Assembly (NCBI GenBank): GCA_021736985.1
Contig: JAIPEW010000010.1
Span: 1 to 64,000 of the forward strand
Direction: 5' to 3'
DNA length: 64,000 nt
Source of the DNA: Clostridiales bacterium
GTDB lineage: Bacteria > Bacillota > Desulfotomaculia > Desulfotomaculales > VENG01
A program made the position numbers and the translations under genes. The notes beneath the pieces were generated by a model that was not told where the DNA came from, searched no databases, and was given only the letters and a program-made list of their open reading frames with translations. Position 1 is the first letter of the stretch; every line of letters begins with the position of its first letter. Shown here piece after piece: positions 18,585-26,878 of the stretch.

Positions 18585-18632
18585 CTTTACCCAGCTATCA
18601 GAAGAGTTTTCAACTTTATTGTGAGTAATTTA
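18585..18632 (-). repeat. Dispersed repeat fragment, copy D
   Basis: Short fragment carrying the TATCAGAAGAGTTTTCAA...TTGTGAG segment shared with copy A (226-252) and copy C (20938-20960). It lies between queC and the flavoenzyme gene. Confidence 0.5.
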
Positions 18633-18653
18633 AGTTAAGAATCGTCCCCGGGC

Positions 18654-20336
18654 TTATTTATCAAGCCGTGCATTTATTTTCTTAAGATTTTGCTGCACAA
18701 TTTTAATTTGTTTATCTTTAAATTTACATGGTAGAACCTGTTGATTTACAGAAACTGCAGCTGCTGCCCCGGCTGCATCTCCTAGTACGGACAAATTGGG
18801 GAGAACCCTTACCTGGGACCAGGCCATTGAAGATGCCCCTGCAGCGTATCCTGGTAGAAGCAGGTTTTTTGCATCTGGAGAAATAAGCATCTCGTAAGGG
18901 AGGTAAACCGGGTTTGCGGGCTGTCCGTTTTTGGCCCAGTCCGGCCTGGCATATTTTGTAACAGGCCATTTAAAGCTGCCGGTAACAAGCATGTCTTTAA
19001 AACAGTATGCATTTATATCCATAAAGTAATGGGCAAGGCCTATGCGGTGCTGGTAATTGTTTGTATCTGCCCCGTTTTCGGGCCCGGTTCCGGCTTGCTG
19101 GCAGGCAGAGGGCTGTAGTGCAAAACTGGTTTTTTCTGGTCCGCTGCCGGTATTGTATGGTTTTCTTATAGAATGTATAGTTTCACGGGTATATAAAATA
19201 TCTCCCACTACAGGCTTGCCATTTTCTTCCCGTACCAGTTCTGCATTGTGGAAACCATATTTTTTACCTGTTTTTTTATCTTGAACGGTAAATTGCCTGA
19301 ATGCTTTGATAAATTCTGGCCGGTTAATAAATTTTTGTGCATCTTGCAGTGCTTGATCTATGGTAATACTGCCGGGCAGCATGTTGCGGGGGTAGTTCTC
19401 TGTACCCCGGTCCATATTCCGGGCCCGGCCGTCCACGTTAAATACTAGCAGGGCATTTACCCACCATTCATTGTTGTAGGCGCCGTCCTGGGCAGCGTTA
19501 ACAGGTTTTAAGACAAATCCCCGGGGCCCGAATTTACGGTTAAAATTTTTAACCTGCTGGTTAGTATGAAATACATGCTTTCCCCCGGCCAGTCCCCAGC
19601 TGTCAGTGTGGTCTTGAACAAACTGCCATCCGGAAATAATAGATTGCTCGGAAGGAGTCTGAACACTCTGCACCTTAAACATTAAAGTTGCTGCTTGTTG
19701 GCGTGCTATTGGTTTATACTGTTCATCCCTTGGTAAGAATTCATCCGGCCAATCCTGCCGTCCTATGCTTGAAGGAATACCTGCTAAACGGGCTAACCTG
19801 CCGCCTTCTGAAGCGTCTACGTATACCCGGGCAGATATATCTTCGGGCTTACCGCTCCATGCCAGTGAATTATCTGCTTTTCTTTTTACGGGCTGCATAG
19901 TAAGATTAAATATTTCCTGGTTTTTGCAGTTTACATTAAGTATATCTTTACCAAACGTCACAGATATATTGGGATGGGACTTTATTTCGTTTTCAAGTAT
20001 ACTGGACATCTTTTGAGTGCTGTAAAAACGCCCGGCTTCTATATACCAGCGGTAAAGAGATCCCTTGGTAACAAAATTATCTTGCCAGAAACGCAGATCC
20101 ATAAAATTTTGCCCACCTACTGTACCAATTCCTCCAAGTTTATTTTCAGGGTAAGGAACTACTAACTTTATTTGCAACTCAGGTGCTGTATCGGCTGCTG
20201 TGGCAGCAGCGGCACAAGCAGCGAAACCACCGCCGTAAATTAAAATGTCAGTATCAGGTTCAATAGCCCGGCATGAAGTAGTTATAAAGCTGATTATCAA
20301 AAGTGTTATAAAAATTATAAAGGTGTTTAAACGCAA
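18654..20336 (-). CDS. Exported FAD-dependent oxidoreductase (lipoprotein)
   Basis: A 560-residue flavoprotein of the FAD_oxidored (PF12831-like) family. It has a signal peptide with lipobox FITTSC, then the Rossmann FAD motif DILIYGGGFAACAAA, and a second FAD-contact segment ARVYVDASEGGRLARLAG around residue 170. The C-terminal part LPNLSVLGDAAGAAAAVS completes the FAD site. An extracytoplasmic lipid-anchored member of this family is unusual but seen in Gram-positives. Substrate unknown. Start is TTG 20336 after AGAGGT. Confidence 0.82.
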   Translation of the reverse strand: MRLNTFIIFITLLIISFITTSCRAIEPDTDILIYGGGFAACAAAATAADTAPELQIKLVVPYPENKLGGIGTVGGQNFMDLRFWQDNFVTKGSLYRWYIEAGRFYSTQKMSSILENEIKSHPNISVTFGKDILNVNCKNQEIFNLTMQPVKRKADNSLAWSGKPEDISARVYVDASEGGRLARLAGIPSSIGRQDWPDEFLPRDEQYKPIARQQAATLMFKVQSVQTPSEQSIISGWQFVQDHTDSWGLAGGKHVFHTNQQVKNFNRKFGPRGFVLKPVNAAQDGAYNNEWWVNALLVFNVDGRARNMDRGTENYPRNMLPGSITIDQALQDAQKFINRPEFIKAFRQFTVQDKKTGKKYGFHNAELVREENGKPVVGDILYTRETIHSIRKPYNTGSGPEKTSFALQPSACQQAGTGPENGADTNNYQHRIGLAHYFMDINAYCFKDMLVTGSFKWPVTKYARPDWAKNGQPANPVYLPYEMLISPDAKNLLLPGYAAGASSMAWSQVRVLPNLSVLGDAAGAAAAVSVNQQVLPCKFKDKQIKIVQQNLKKINARLDK

Positions 20337-20417
20337 AACTTATACCTCTTTCAAAGAATCTTTATAAATGTTTGTGAAATCATTAATTACAATAATTAAC
20401 CGGGCTGGCCCCGGTTT

Positions 20418-20828
20418 TTATTTCTTATTATCTAATTTTCTTGATTCAAATATTCGGACAATCACGTAGGCAACTAAAGCGAATACAAAAAAGACCAGCA
20501 GCATCCAGGCTATTCCGCTCAGTGTACCGATTATTGTCCTGTAAATTTCAAGAGCCCAGCGGTCGGCATTTAGCATAATAATTTCTCTACTCTTTTCAGG
20601 TATATTGTTTTGAGGAGTAATGTATTTTTCCAGCTGCCAGATTTCTACTCCTCTTGAAATACCCACGACGTAAATGGCGAATTGCAAGTATCTTAACCAT
20701 GCATAACTAATATCCTCGGGAATAAGCCGTTTTAATATGCGTTCCAGCGGCGTACGAAAAATCCTGACAGTTATAAAAGAAACTAAAAATGCAATTAAAA
20801 ATGTAATAGCTAGTAAAGTAATTACCAT
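20418..20828 (-). CDS. Membrane protein, unknown function
   Basis: A 136-residue protein with an N-terminal membrane segment (1-25), a central amphipathic region with another hydrophobic stretch (about 48-60) and a C-terminal membrane segment (about 105-128) before a basic tail (FESRKLDNKK). It resembles small mechanosensitive-channel-like or TM-helix proteins, but I see no firm family match. ATG at 20828 follows AGAGGGA. Confidence 0.65.
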   Translation of the reverse strand: MVITLLAITFLIAFLVSFITVRIFRTPLERILKRLIPEDISYAWLRYLQFAIYVVGISRGVEIWQLEKYITPQNNIPEKSREIIMLNADRWALEIYRTIIGTLSGIAWMLLVFFVFALVAYVIVRIFESRKLDNKK

Positions 20829-20924
20829 CCGTATCCCTCTTTTAGAAATTATTTATTAATTTATTAGACGAAACTGCGTTATATTTTGTTGCAATTTTCT
20901 TTTAAAGTTTTATTAAACGTGCCA

Positions 20925-21170
20925 CGAGCTTCTTGTTTACAACGGAGTATGAAAACTCTTCTGACAGCCAGGTGGAGGGCCGGGGCAAAGAGCAGAGGTG
21001 AGAAGTGGGAAATTAGAGTTGAGAAAAAGAAAAAGTCTACGCAGCAGACTTCCTTAAATTGTCACACTTCCACCTCCCATATCACACTTCGCAAATGACG
21101 GGCTATGCAGTGTACCCGTCCGCTACCTTCCGTAAATCCACTGGCCCTTTGAGTTTGCAGGTTATAACTA
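20925..21170 (-). repeat. Dispersed repeat, copy C (inverted)
   Basis: Longest copy. In reverse complement it reads GGAAGGTAGCGGA...GCATAGCCCGTCATTTGCGAAGTGTGATATG and the AGACTTTTTCTTTTTC stretch (as copy B). It then has GGCCCTCCACC and TGTCAGAAGAGTTTTCATAC (as copy A). It therefore joins parts that are separate in A and B. It fills most of the 450-bp gap 20829-21279, in which no gene is supported. Confidence 0.75.
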
Positions 21171-21279
21171 CAGTTTAAACCAGAGTTTTCTTATTAAAGC
21201 TAATTTACATTATAGCAAATTGTCCAATATATTTTAATATAATTTTTACCTGAAAATACTATTTGTTTTTTTTATAAAA

Positions 21280-21864
21280 TTAAGCGGTAATACTGATTTT
21301 ATTTTTTTGCATTATTTTTTTTAACTTAAAAAACTCTTTAATAAAAGATGTTTTTATATCACTGGAAACGCGTTCAGATATTGTTATTTTGTCTGTTGAT
21401 GAATATGGTAGATTCCAGTTATTAAACGGCATAAGGGTTTCAGCTTCTGTGGTAAGTAATGTCAAGTCTATTTCTTTCATTTTATGTATTTCAATTTCAT
21501 CCGGTTCTTTTATAGAAAATGCTTTCCAGATTACCTTTTGAACCCTGTTTTCAATCTCCTCAAAATTATTTAAGAAAGGTTTTATAGGACTGGTAACATC
21601 TGAAACATAAGCTTCTGAGGCATCGTGTAAGAGCATTAATAATGCCAGTCTTATACCTGATCTTTGTTTCTGTGCAAGTTCGCTGCATAATAGAGAATGC
21701 TGCCCCACACTGTAAAAAAACCGGCACTGGCCGTTATAGCGGCAAAGCATTGACAGGGCATGTGCTATATCTTCTACAACAACATCTTCAGATCGGGGAG
21801 CTAGCGGCCAGAACCTCCGCCCAGTAAATGTTTCAATCCACACGTTATTATAAATATCTTGCAT
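21280..21864 (-). CDS. HD-domain phosphohydrolase (phage/YfbR-like)
   Basis: About 194 residues of the HD superfamily. H (YSVGQHSLLCS), HD (LMLLHDASEAYVSD) and D (EIDLTLLTTEAE) fit a nucleotidase-like HD site. Similar proteins occur in bacteria and phages. The first ATG with a ribosome site (TAGGTG) is 21864. Substrate unknown, possibly deoxynucleotides. Confidence 0.8.
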   Translation of the reverse strand: MQDIYNNVWIETFTGRRFWPLAPRSEDVVVEDIAHALSMLCRYNGQCRFFYSVGQHSLLCSELAQKQRSGIRLALLMLLHDASEAYVSDVTSPIKPFLNNFEEIENRVQKVIWKAFSIKEPDEIEIHKMKEIDLTLLTTEAETLMPFNNWNLPYSSTDKITISERVSSDIKTSFIKEFFKLKKIMQKNKISITA

Positions 21865-22043
21865 AAAAAAGTTCACCTACTTTTTAAAATAGTTAATCAT
21901 CCATTATAAATTAATTTTATATATTTAGGTGGACAGGAGATTGTCTATGTATTAAATTTTTTTATTTTTGTTTGTAAAATACTTTTGCTGACAAAGAATT
22001 GTCTGTATTGCCTGTTAAACTTGAAACATAGAGGTGATTTGCT

Positions 22044-22244
22044 TTGGATAAAGAAGAAATAATTGATTATCTTGAAAAAATTATATACCGTATAAAAAGT
22101 TACCCGGGTAAACAATTAAGTTTTGAATTGTTGTTTGAAGTGTTAGATTGTTTATCGAATCTTATAGCATTGTGTCAAAAGGAATTATTAATAATGTCAA
22201 AGCAGTTTAAAAACATTGATATTTTAAAATTTCTAAAAAGCTAA
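22044..22244 (+). CDS. Small hypothetical protein
   Basis: 66 residues, predicted helical (EEIIDYLEKIIYRIKSYPGKQ, then FELLFEVLDCLSNLIALCQKELL). TTG start after GAGGTGA. No family recognised; a Spo0E-like SQELD motif was looked for and is absent. It lies 88 bp upstream of the WYL regulator on the same strand and may be co-transcribed with it. Confidence 0.55.
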   Translation: MDKEEIIDYLEKIIYRIKSYPGKQLSFELLFEVLDCLSNLIALCQKELLIMSKQFKNIDILKFLKS

Positions 22245-22332
22245 TTGCAAGTATAGTACAGGTAAATACTTGGAGGTAATGAGTATTCCTTCGGAGAAAT
22301 ACAAACATAGATTATTATTCCGGAGGTTATTC

Positions 22333-23349
22333 ATGGTTAGCTGTTCTAAGAAAGACTCCAGCCGGGGGCTGCGGCTTAATATGATAATTGATTTTATTAA
22401 TACAAAAACCCCCCGTGGTGGGGTAACTATAAAAGAGCTGGTCGACAAGTTCGAGGTTACTGAAAGACAAGTTCGCAGAGATCTGGATGCAATACAAAAC
22501 GATATGAGAAAGCCGTTAAGAAAAAAAGAAAAAGATACATACGGGTATAAAAATACTATGTACTATTTTGAGATTGGTTTTTTGCCTAGCTTGAGCCCGG
22601 AAAAAGCTACGGCTATTTTCATGAGTATGCTCCAGCAGCGGGGTTCTGCACTGGGTGGTTATTTAAATGATCTTAAAAATGCACTAGTTTCTACATTGTT
22701 TAGTTATCGCTATAACCCGGAGGAAATTGCAGTTGAAAAGATTCAAAAACGTATCCATATAGTGGAAGAATCCCTGACCGAACCTGAACGGGTAGGGAAA
22801 TTATTCACCAAGCTGGTGAATGCCCTTAAAGACTGCTGCCGTGTAAAGATAAAGTATTATGCGGCTTACAGCGGGCAGGTAAGTGAAAGAGTTGTAGAAC
22901 CTTATGGACTGATCTGCAAGCGCCAGAACTGGTACTTAGTTGGTTATTGTTTAAAGCGCCAGGATACACGTGTGTTTAGAGTTGACCAGCTGGAGAATGT
23001 AATTTCTTATACAGGTGAAACATTTAATTACCCGGAAGATTTTAGCCTGCAGAATTATATGGCTCACAGCTGGGGAGTTATCAATGATGGAGAAACATGT
23101 AAAGTTAAGCTTAAGTTTAGTTCCCATGTAGCGTTTAGAATAAAGAAAATTATTTATCATCCTTCACAGGTAATAGAGGAAGAGCTTGACGACAGGTCGA
23201 TTATTGTTTCTTTCAATGTCTGTGGTATTGATGAAATGAAAACCTGGATAGTTCAATGGGGAGACGCTGTAGAAGTACTGGACCCGGGCTGGTTAAGAGA
23301 AGATATGTGCAAATGGGCAGAACAAGTGTTAAATACATATCGCACTTAA
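22333..23349 (+). CDS. WYL-domain transcriptional regulator
   Basis: Helix-turn-helix (DeoR-like) N-terminus (TIKELVDKFEVTERQVRRDL, about 30-50) followed by a WYL ligand-sensing domain. RVKIKYYAAYSGQVSERVVEPYGLICKRQNWYLVGYC and the C-terminal WCX segment are visible. About 338 residues. Start at ATG 22333, because CGGAGG lies 6 nt before it; the frame is open back to 22270. WYL proteins sense nucleotide or nucleic-acid signals. The target genes are not evident. Confidence 0.87.
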   Translation: MVSCSKKDSSRGLRLNMIIDFINTKTPRGGVTIKELVDKFEVTERQVRRDLDAIQNDMRKPLRKKEKDTYGYKNTMYYFEIGFLPSLSPEKATAIFMSMLQQRGSALGGYLNDLKNALVSTLFSYRYNPEEIAVEKIQKRIHIVEESLTEPERVGKLFTKLVNALKDCCRVKIKYYAAYSGQVSERVVEPYGLICKRQNWYLVGYCLKRQDTRVFRVDQLENVISYTGETFNYPEDFSLQNYMAHSWGVINDGETCKVKLKFSSHVAFRIKKIIYHPSQVIEEELDDRSIIVSFNVCGIDEMKTWIVQWGDAVEVLDPGWLREDMCKWAEQVLNTYRT

Positions 23350-23352
23350 ATT

Positions 23353-23398
23353 AAAAAAGCACTGCAAAGGGATATATCCTGATGCGGTGCTTTTTTTA
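23353..23398 (+). terminator. Intrinsic terminator
   Basis: AAAAAAGCACTGCA pairs with TGCGGTGCTTTTTT (one G-T wobble), 16-nt loop. Ends the WYL regulator transcript. Confidence 0.8.
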
Positions 23399-23420
23399 TT
23401 TCTTAACTACCATGTATAAC

Positions 23421-23582
23421 CTATTTATCTGTTTCATTTTCAGCCATTTTTCTTTGATATGCTTTCCAGCCGGGACACCATTTTGTATGCCACTGCCATA
23501 GCTTACCGATTAATGAGCCGGGCTTTTTTTCAGCAAGATTGCGCAGTTTGCAGTTTGAACAATTTGATTTTTGAGGAGCCAT
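23421..23582 (-). CDS. Small cysteine-containing protein
   Basis: 53 residues starting MAPQKSNCSNCKLRNL, with a CxxC pair and a further Cys in KWCPGW. ATG 23582 follows AGGAGGG; the upstream frame to 23624 lacks such a site. The Cys pair and a Trp-rich segment suggest a metal-binding small protein, but no family is recognised. Confidence 0.6.
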   Translation of the reverse strand: MAPQKSNCSNCKLRNLAEKKPGSLIGKLWQWHTKWCPGWKAYQRKMAENETDK

Positions 23583-23743
23583 ATTTTTCCCTCCTGAGTA
23601 ATTATACTCCTCTTTTTCTATCATATTTTAAAAAAACCTGCTGTAGACAAAGTGTAAATTATATGCTTTTTATTAGTTTTATGGTATATTTTAATTAAAT
23701 AACATGGTAAAATAATGAATTTAATTTGTAAAAGAGTGTTTAA

Positions 23744-24703
23744 ATGAGTAATTTTAAACTGGAAATACTGGGAACTGAATCCCTGGGAGTTAGAGGATTA
23801 AGCTGTATTGTTGATGCAGGTAATAGAAAAATTATCATTGATCCGGGCATAGCCCTGGGCTATAAGCGTTATGGTCTGCTTCCTCATCCTGTACAAGTTG
23901 GTGTTGGTGAAGTTATTAGAGGAAAAATAATTGCTGGATTAAAAGATGCAACTGATATTGTTTTCAGTCATTATCACGGGGATCACATTCCTTTTGTTGA
24001 AGCAAATCCATACCAGTTAAGCACTAGCGCTGTTAATTTTTCATTAGCTGATAAATCTGTTTGGGCAAAAAACTCATTAAATGAGTCAATCAATATGGAA
24101 AAAAGAACCAGGGGTTTGGCCCTGGCACTTAATATAAGTTTAAATAATTCTGAAGGAAAAAAAGATGGAATTCTGGAATTCTCAAAAGCTGTACCACATG
24201 ATACAGAGAATTCCTCGCTCGGAAAAGTTATGATGACAGTTATATCAAGCGATCATGAAAAATTTGTACATGCTTCTGATATACAATTTTTTAACGAAGA
24301 AACTGTTGATAAAATAATTGCTTATGATCCAACGCTAGTCCTTGCAAGCGGTCCTTCTTTATATCTTGGATGTGCTAGCAAGAAAAGAATAGAAGATGCC
24401 AGGAATAACGCATTAAAATTAGCACGCAGTGTTAATTGCCTGGTAATCGACCATCATCTTTTACGTGATTTCAACGGCTTAAAGTGGCTCAAAGAGCTTT
24501 CCAAACAAACAAATAATAATGTAATATGTGCAGCGGAATATATGAATCGCCCGCCGCTGCTTCTTGAAGCTATGCGTAAAAAACTTTATAAAGATATTCC
24601 TGTGCCCTCAAACTGGCATAAAAAATATGGTAATGGCCAGGAGAGTACCGGTAAATATATTAATAAAGCAAAAAAGATGAGTAAATTAAAATATATTATC
24701 TAA
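23744..24703 (+). CDS. Metallo-beta-lactamase-fold hydrolase, UPF0282-like
   Basis: A 319-residue MBL-fold protein with metal ligands in FSHYHGDHIPF, a late His pair in VIDHHLLRDFNG, and the N-terminal LEILGTESLGVRGLSCIVD that resembles the UPF0282 family, best known from archaea. Function unassigned; relatives are predicted hydrolases or nucleases. The 3' end overlaps the convergent DUF5131 gene by 4 bp. Confidence 0.78.
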   Translation: MSNFKLEILGTESLGVRGLSCIVDAGNRKIIIDPGIALGYKRYGLLPHPVQVGVGEVIRGKIIAGLKDATDIVFSHYHGDHIPFVEANPYQLSTSAVNFSLADKSVWAKNSLNESINMEKRTRGLALALNISLNNSEGKKDGILEFSKAVPHDTENSSLGKVMMTVISSDHEKFVHASDIQFFNEETVDKIIAYDPTLVLASGPSLYLGCASKKRIEDARNNALKLARSVNCLVIDHHLLRDFNGLKWLKELSKQTNNNVICAAEYMNRPPLLLEAMRKKLYKDIPVPSNWHKKYGNGQESTGKYINKAKKMSKLKYII

Positions 24704-25419
24704 ATTGATTGCTTTTTAGGAAATTCATCCCATGTACGACCGTATAGTAATCTTCCGTTTTTCTTTTTGTTTGTTCCTCCCCAGTGCTTGAAAAAGAAAG
24801 GTATATTTTTTTTGCTGCATTGATTTAAAATATTTATCACCCAGGAAGCGTGCATTGGTCTTGCTTTGGGTCCAGTTTCACCTCCTGCAATAACCCAGTC
24901 AATATCTTGAAGCGGAAGGCCAGGCAGGTTTTCAATTAGAGGCTCAGCTGATATGAACTTAACTTTTGCGCCTGTTTTTTTTAGGTCATGTATACGATTG
25001 ATGACATCTTGATTTTCAACAGTAACTCCTATCCAAATATTGTCAGGCCAGGGTAATTCGGCAGCTAATTCAGCTAAACGGTTGCTCCGCTTGGTAAGTA
25101 CTTGAAAGATGTGGTGGTTTGCTTCGGTCATAGTATTAAAGATTTCGAAAATAAATTTATCAGGAATCTCCTCATGAAAAAGGTCACTCATCGAATTAAC
25201 AAAAATAGTACGACTTTTTTTCCATCGTAAGGGCAGGTCAACTAAATCAGGGTGAATGGTCACTCTAAACCCGTTTTTATACCGTGGATTACCCATTGCC
25301 TTTAGCCTTTTTGCCAGGCGTTCAGCATAGCAGTTTCTGCATCCTTCACTCACTTTGGAACATCCAGTCACCGGGTTCCAGGTTGATTCTGTCCATTGAA
25401 TTTTTGTAGTTATTGCCAT
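24700..25419 (-). CDS. DUF5131 (phage Gp37/Gp68) family protein
   Basis: A 239-residue protein with N-terminal IQWTESTWNPVTGCSKVSEG followed by CRNCYAERLAKR, a cysteine cluster (CxxxxxxCxxC) that looks radical-SAM-like. Later come FVNSMSDLFHEEIP, HIFQVLTKRS, WIGVTVEN and the Gly-rich VIAGGETGPKARPM. This matches the DUF5131/Gp37-Gp68 family found in phages and bacteria, whose reaction I cannot state. ATG follows AAAGGATG. Confidence 0.85.
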   Translation of the reverse strand: MAITTKIQWTESTWNPVTGCSKVSEGCRNCYAERLAKRLKAMGNPRYKNGFRVTIHPDLVDLPLRWKKSRTIFVNSMSDLFHEEIPDKFIFEIFNTMTEANHHIFQVLTKRSNRLAELAAELPWPDNIWIGVTVENQDVINRIHDLKKTGAKVKFISAEPLIENLPGLPLQDIDWVIAGGETGPKARPMHASWVINILNQCSKKNIPFFFKHWGGTNKKKNGRLLYGRTWDEFPKKQSI

Positions 25420-25607
25420 ATGGCGTTCATCCTTTCAATATATGCTGAGCAATAATTCTTGTAACGTGATATCTTATATATGCTGTCATCCAGGAAATAA
25501 AATGCCGGGCAATGGTCATATTTTATTAGGAGTAATGAAGGAATTTGTAGAAATATCTTGAAATAAAGATTATTAAACCAAATTTTGCATCACGGAGGTA
25601 GCATAAA

Positions 25608-26060
25608 TTGACATATATTCTGGTTTTTTTTGCCCAGGGCATTACTGAAGCTTTAGGTTTAGTTGCATTATGCTTTGCAATAGCAAGGGTTCCTTTTTCC
25701 TGGAAAAAAATATTTTTATTCAGTATTCTATTAACTATAATTTCTTATACCATGCAAGCACTTTCATTTTCTTTTGGATTGCATACTGTTGTTATTTTGC
25801 TTATTACTATTTTTTATTTATCTTCCAGAGGAAATATAAAAATTATAAAAAGTTTCTGGGTAACTTTAATGAGCTTCTTTGCTCTTGCAATCCTGGAATT
25901 AATTGCAAATGCTGTTTACTTTAAAATTATAGGACTTAATGCAGTTGAAGTTACTTCGAATAATATATACTGGCCAATATTAGGTATCCCCCAGGCAATA
26001 ATTATATTTATGATAGCGCTAGTTGCCAGGCACTTTTTTAAGCCTGAACAGGAGATCTAA
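25608..26060 (+). CDS. Membrane protein of an Agr-like locus (AgrC sensor-domain-like, no kinase)
   Basis: 150 residues, nearly all in five or six hydrophobic segments, ending in a short charged tail (KPEQEI). TTG start after GGAGG. It lies 3 bp upstream of the agrB homologue. Its size and helix pattern resemble the membrane input domain of AgrC-type kinases, but no kinase domain follows. I infer a peptide receptor half or accessory protein; family identity is uncertain. Confidence 0.6.
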   Translation: MTYILVFFAQGITEALGLVALCFAIARVPFSWKKIFLFSILLTIISYTMQALSFSFGLHTVVILLITIFYLSSRGNIKIIKSFWVTLMSFFALAILELIANAVYFKIIGLNAVEVTSNNIYWPILGIPQAIIIFMIALVARHFFKPEQEI

Positions 26061-26063
26061 TAA

Positions 26064-26696
26064 ATGAGTTACCTTGGTTACAGTATTAAATTTGCTCGTT
26101 TTTTAGTTAGTAAAACCGGGCAGTCCCAGGAAAAAGAAGAAATATTGGCATATGCTGTTGAGGTCCTAACCTTGAACCTTCTAAATATTTTATGTACTGT
26201 TTTTCTAGGTTTTTTACTCGGGGTTTTGCAAAATACACTAATATGTTTTTTTACTGCTTCAATCCTCAGGTTATTTGCAGGGGGAGCACATAGTAATTCT
26301 CCCTGGCGCTGTACAGCAATTACAGCTCTTATATTTCCATTAATGGGGATAACGGGTGCTAAGTTAGCCTTATTAGAAAACTTTAGTGTATATATCTTAT
26401 TAATATTATCAGCATTGATAAGTGCATTAACATTGTACAGGCTTGCCCCGGTAGATTCACCATCTGCACCTGTTATTTCAACTACCAGGAGAAAAAGGCT
26501 AAAAACACTATCTTTAACTGCACTGGCAATTCTAATTTGCTTATTATTAATAATTGTTCAATATACACCTGCTTTTGGCCAATATATTGCCTGTTTCAGC
26601 CTGGCATTATTGTGGAATGCATTTATATTAACATCTTTTGGTCATTTACTCTTTAGGATAATTGACCAAATTTTTAATAAGAAAAGGGGGAATTAG
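26064..26696 (+). CDS. agrB: AgrB-type peptide-processing membrane endopeptidase
   Basis: A 210-residue membrane cysteine protease. RLFAGGAHSNSPWRC contains His76 and Cys83, aligning with the catalytic His77/Cys84 of staphylococcal AgrB, and about six hydrophobic segments surround it. AgrB cuts AgrD and forms the thiolactone ring. ATG follows CAGGAGA. It sits between the kinase-less membrane protein and agrD in one operon. Confidence 0.9.
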   Translation: MSYLGYSIKFARFLVSKTGQSQEKEEILAYAVEVLTLNLLNILCTVFLGFLLGVLQNTLICFFTASILRLFAGGAHSNSPWRCTAITALIFPLMGITGAKLALLENFSVYILLILSALISALTLYRLAPVDSPSAPVISTTRRKRLKTLSLTALAILICLLLIIVQYTPAFGQYIACFSLALLWNAFILTSFGHLLFRIIDQIFNKKRGN

Positions 26697-26697
26697 A

Positions 26698-26832
26698 ATG
26701 ATGAAAAGATTAACTTGCTGGTTGCTAAGCTCTGGCGTAGCAGCATTAGTATTCCTGGCAAACGTTACTTCAGCATCTGCGTGTGTGTTTGGCCATTACC
26801 AGCCAGAAGTACCTAAATCATTACAAAAATAA
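26698..26832 (+). CDS. agrD: AgrD-like cyclic lactone autoinducer precursor
   Basis: 44 residues: an amphipathic/hydrophobic leader ending TSASA, then CVFGHYQPEVPKSLQK. The Cys followed by ..QPEVPK.L tail aligns with staphylococcal AgrD, so the ring would run from Cys29 over about five residues. ATG 26698 follows AAAGGGGG and begins directly after the agrB stop. The mature peptide is inferred, not shown. Confidence 0.9.
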   Translation: MMKRLTCWLLSSGVAALVFLANVTSASACVFGHYQPEVPKSLQK

Positions 26833-26878
26833 TGAAAGAGGTGTTTATCACCTCTTTCATTAATTATGAGGTGAAAAA

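Noticed and set aside
22044-22244. Spo0E-like phosphatase
   Set aside because: Size fits, but the SQELD signature is absent.
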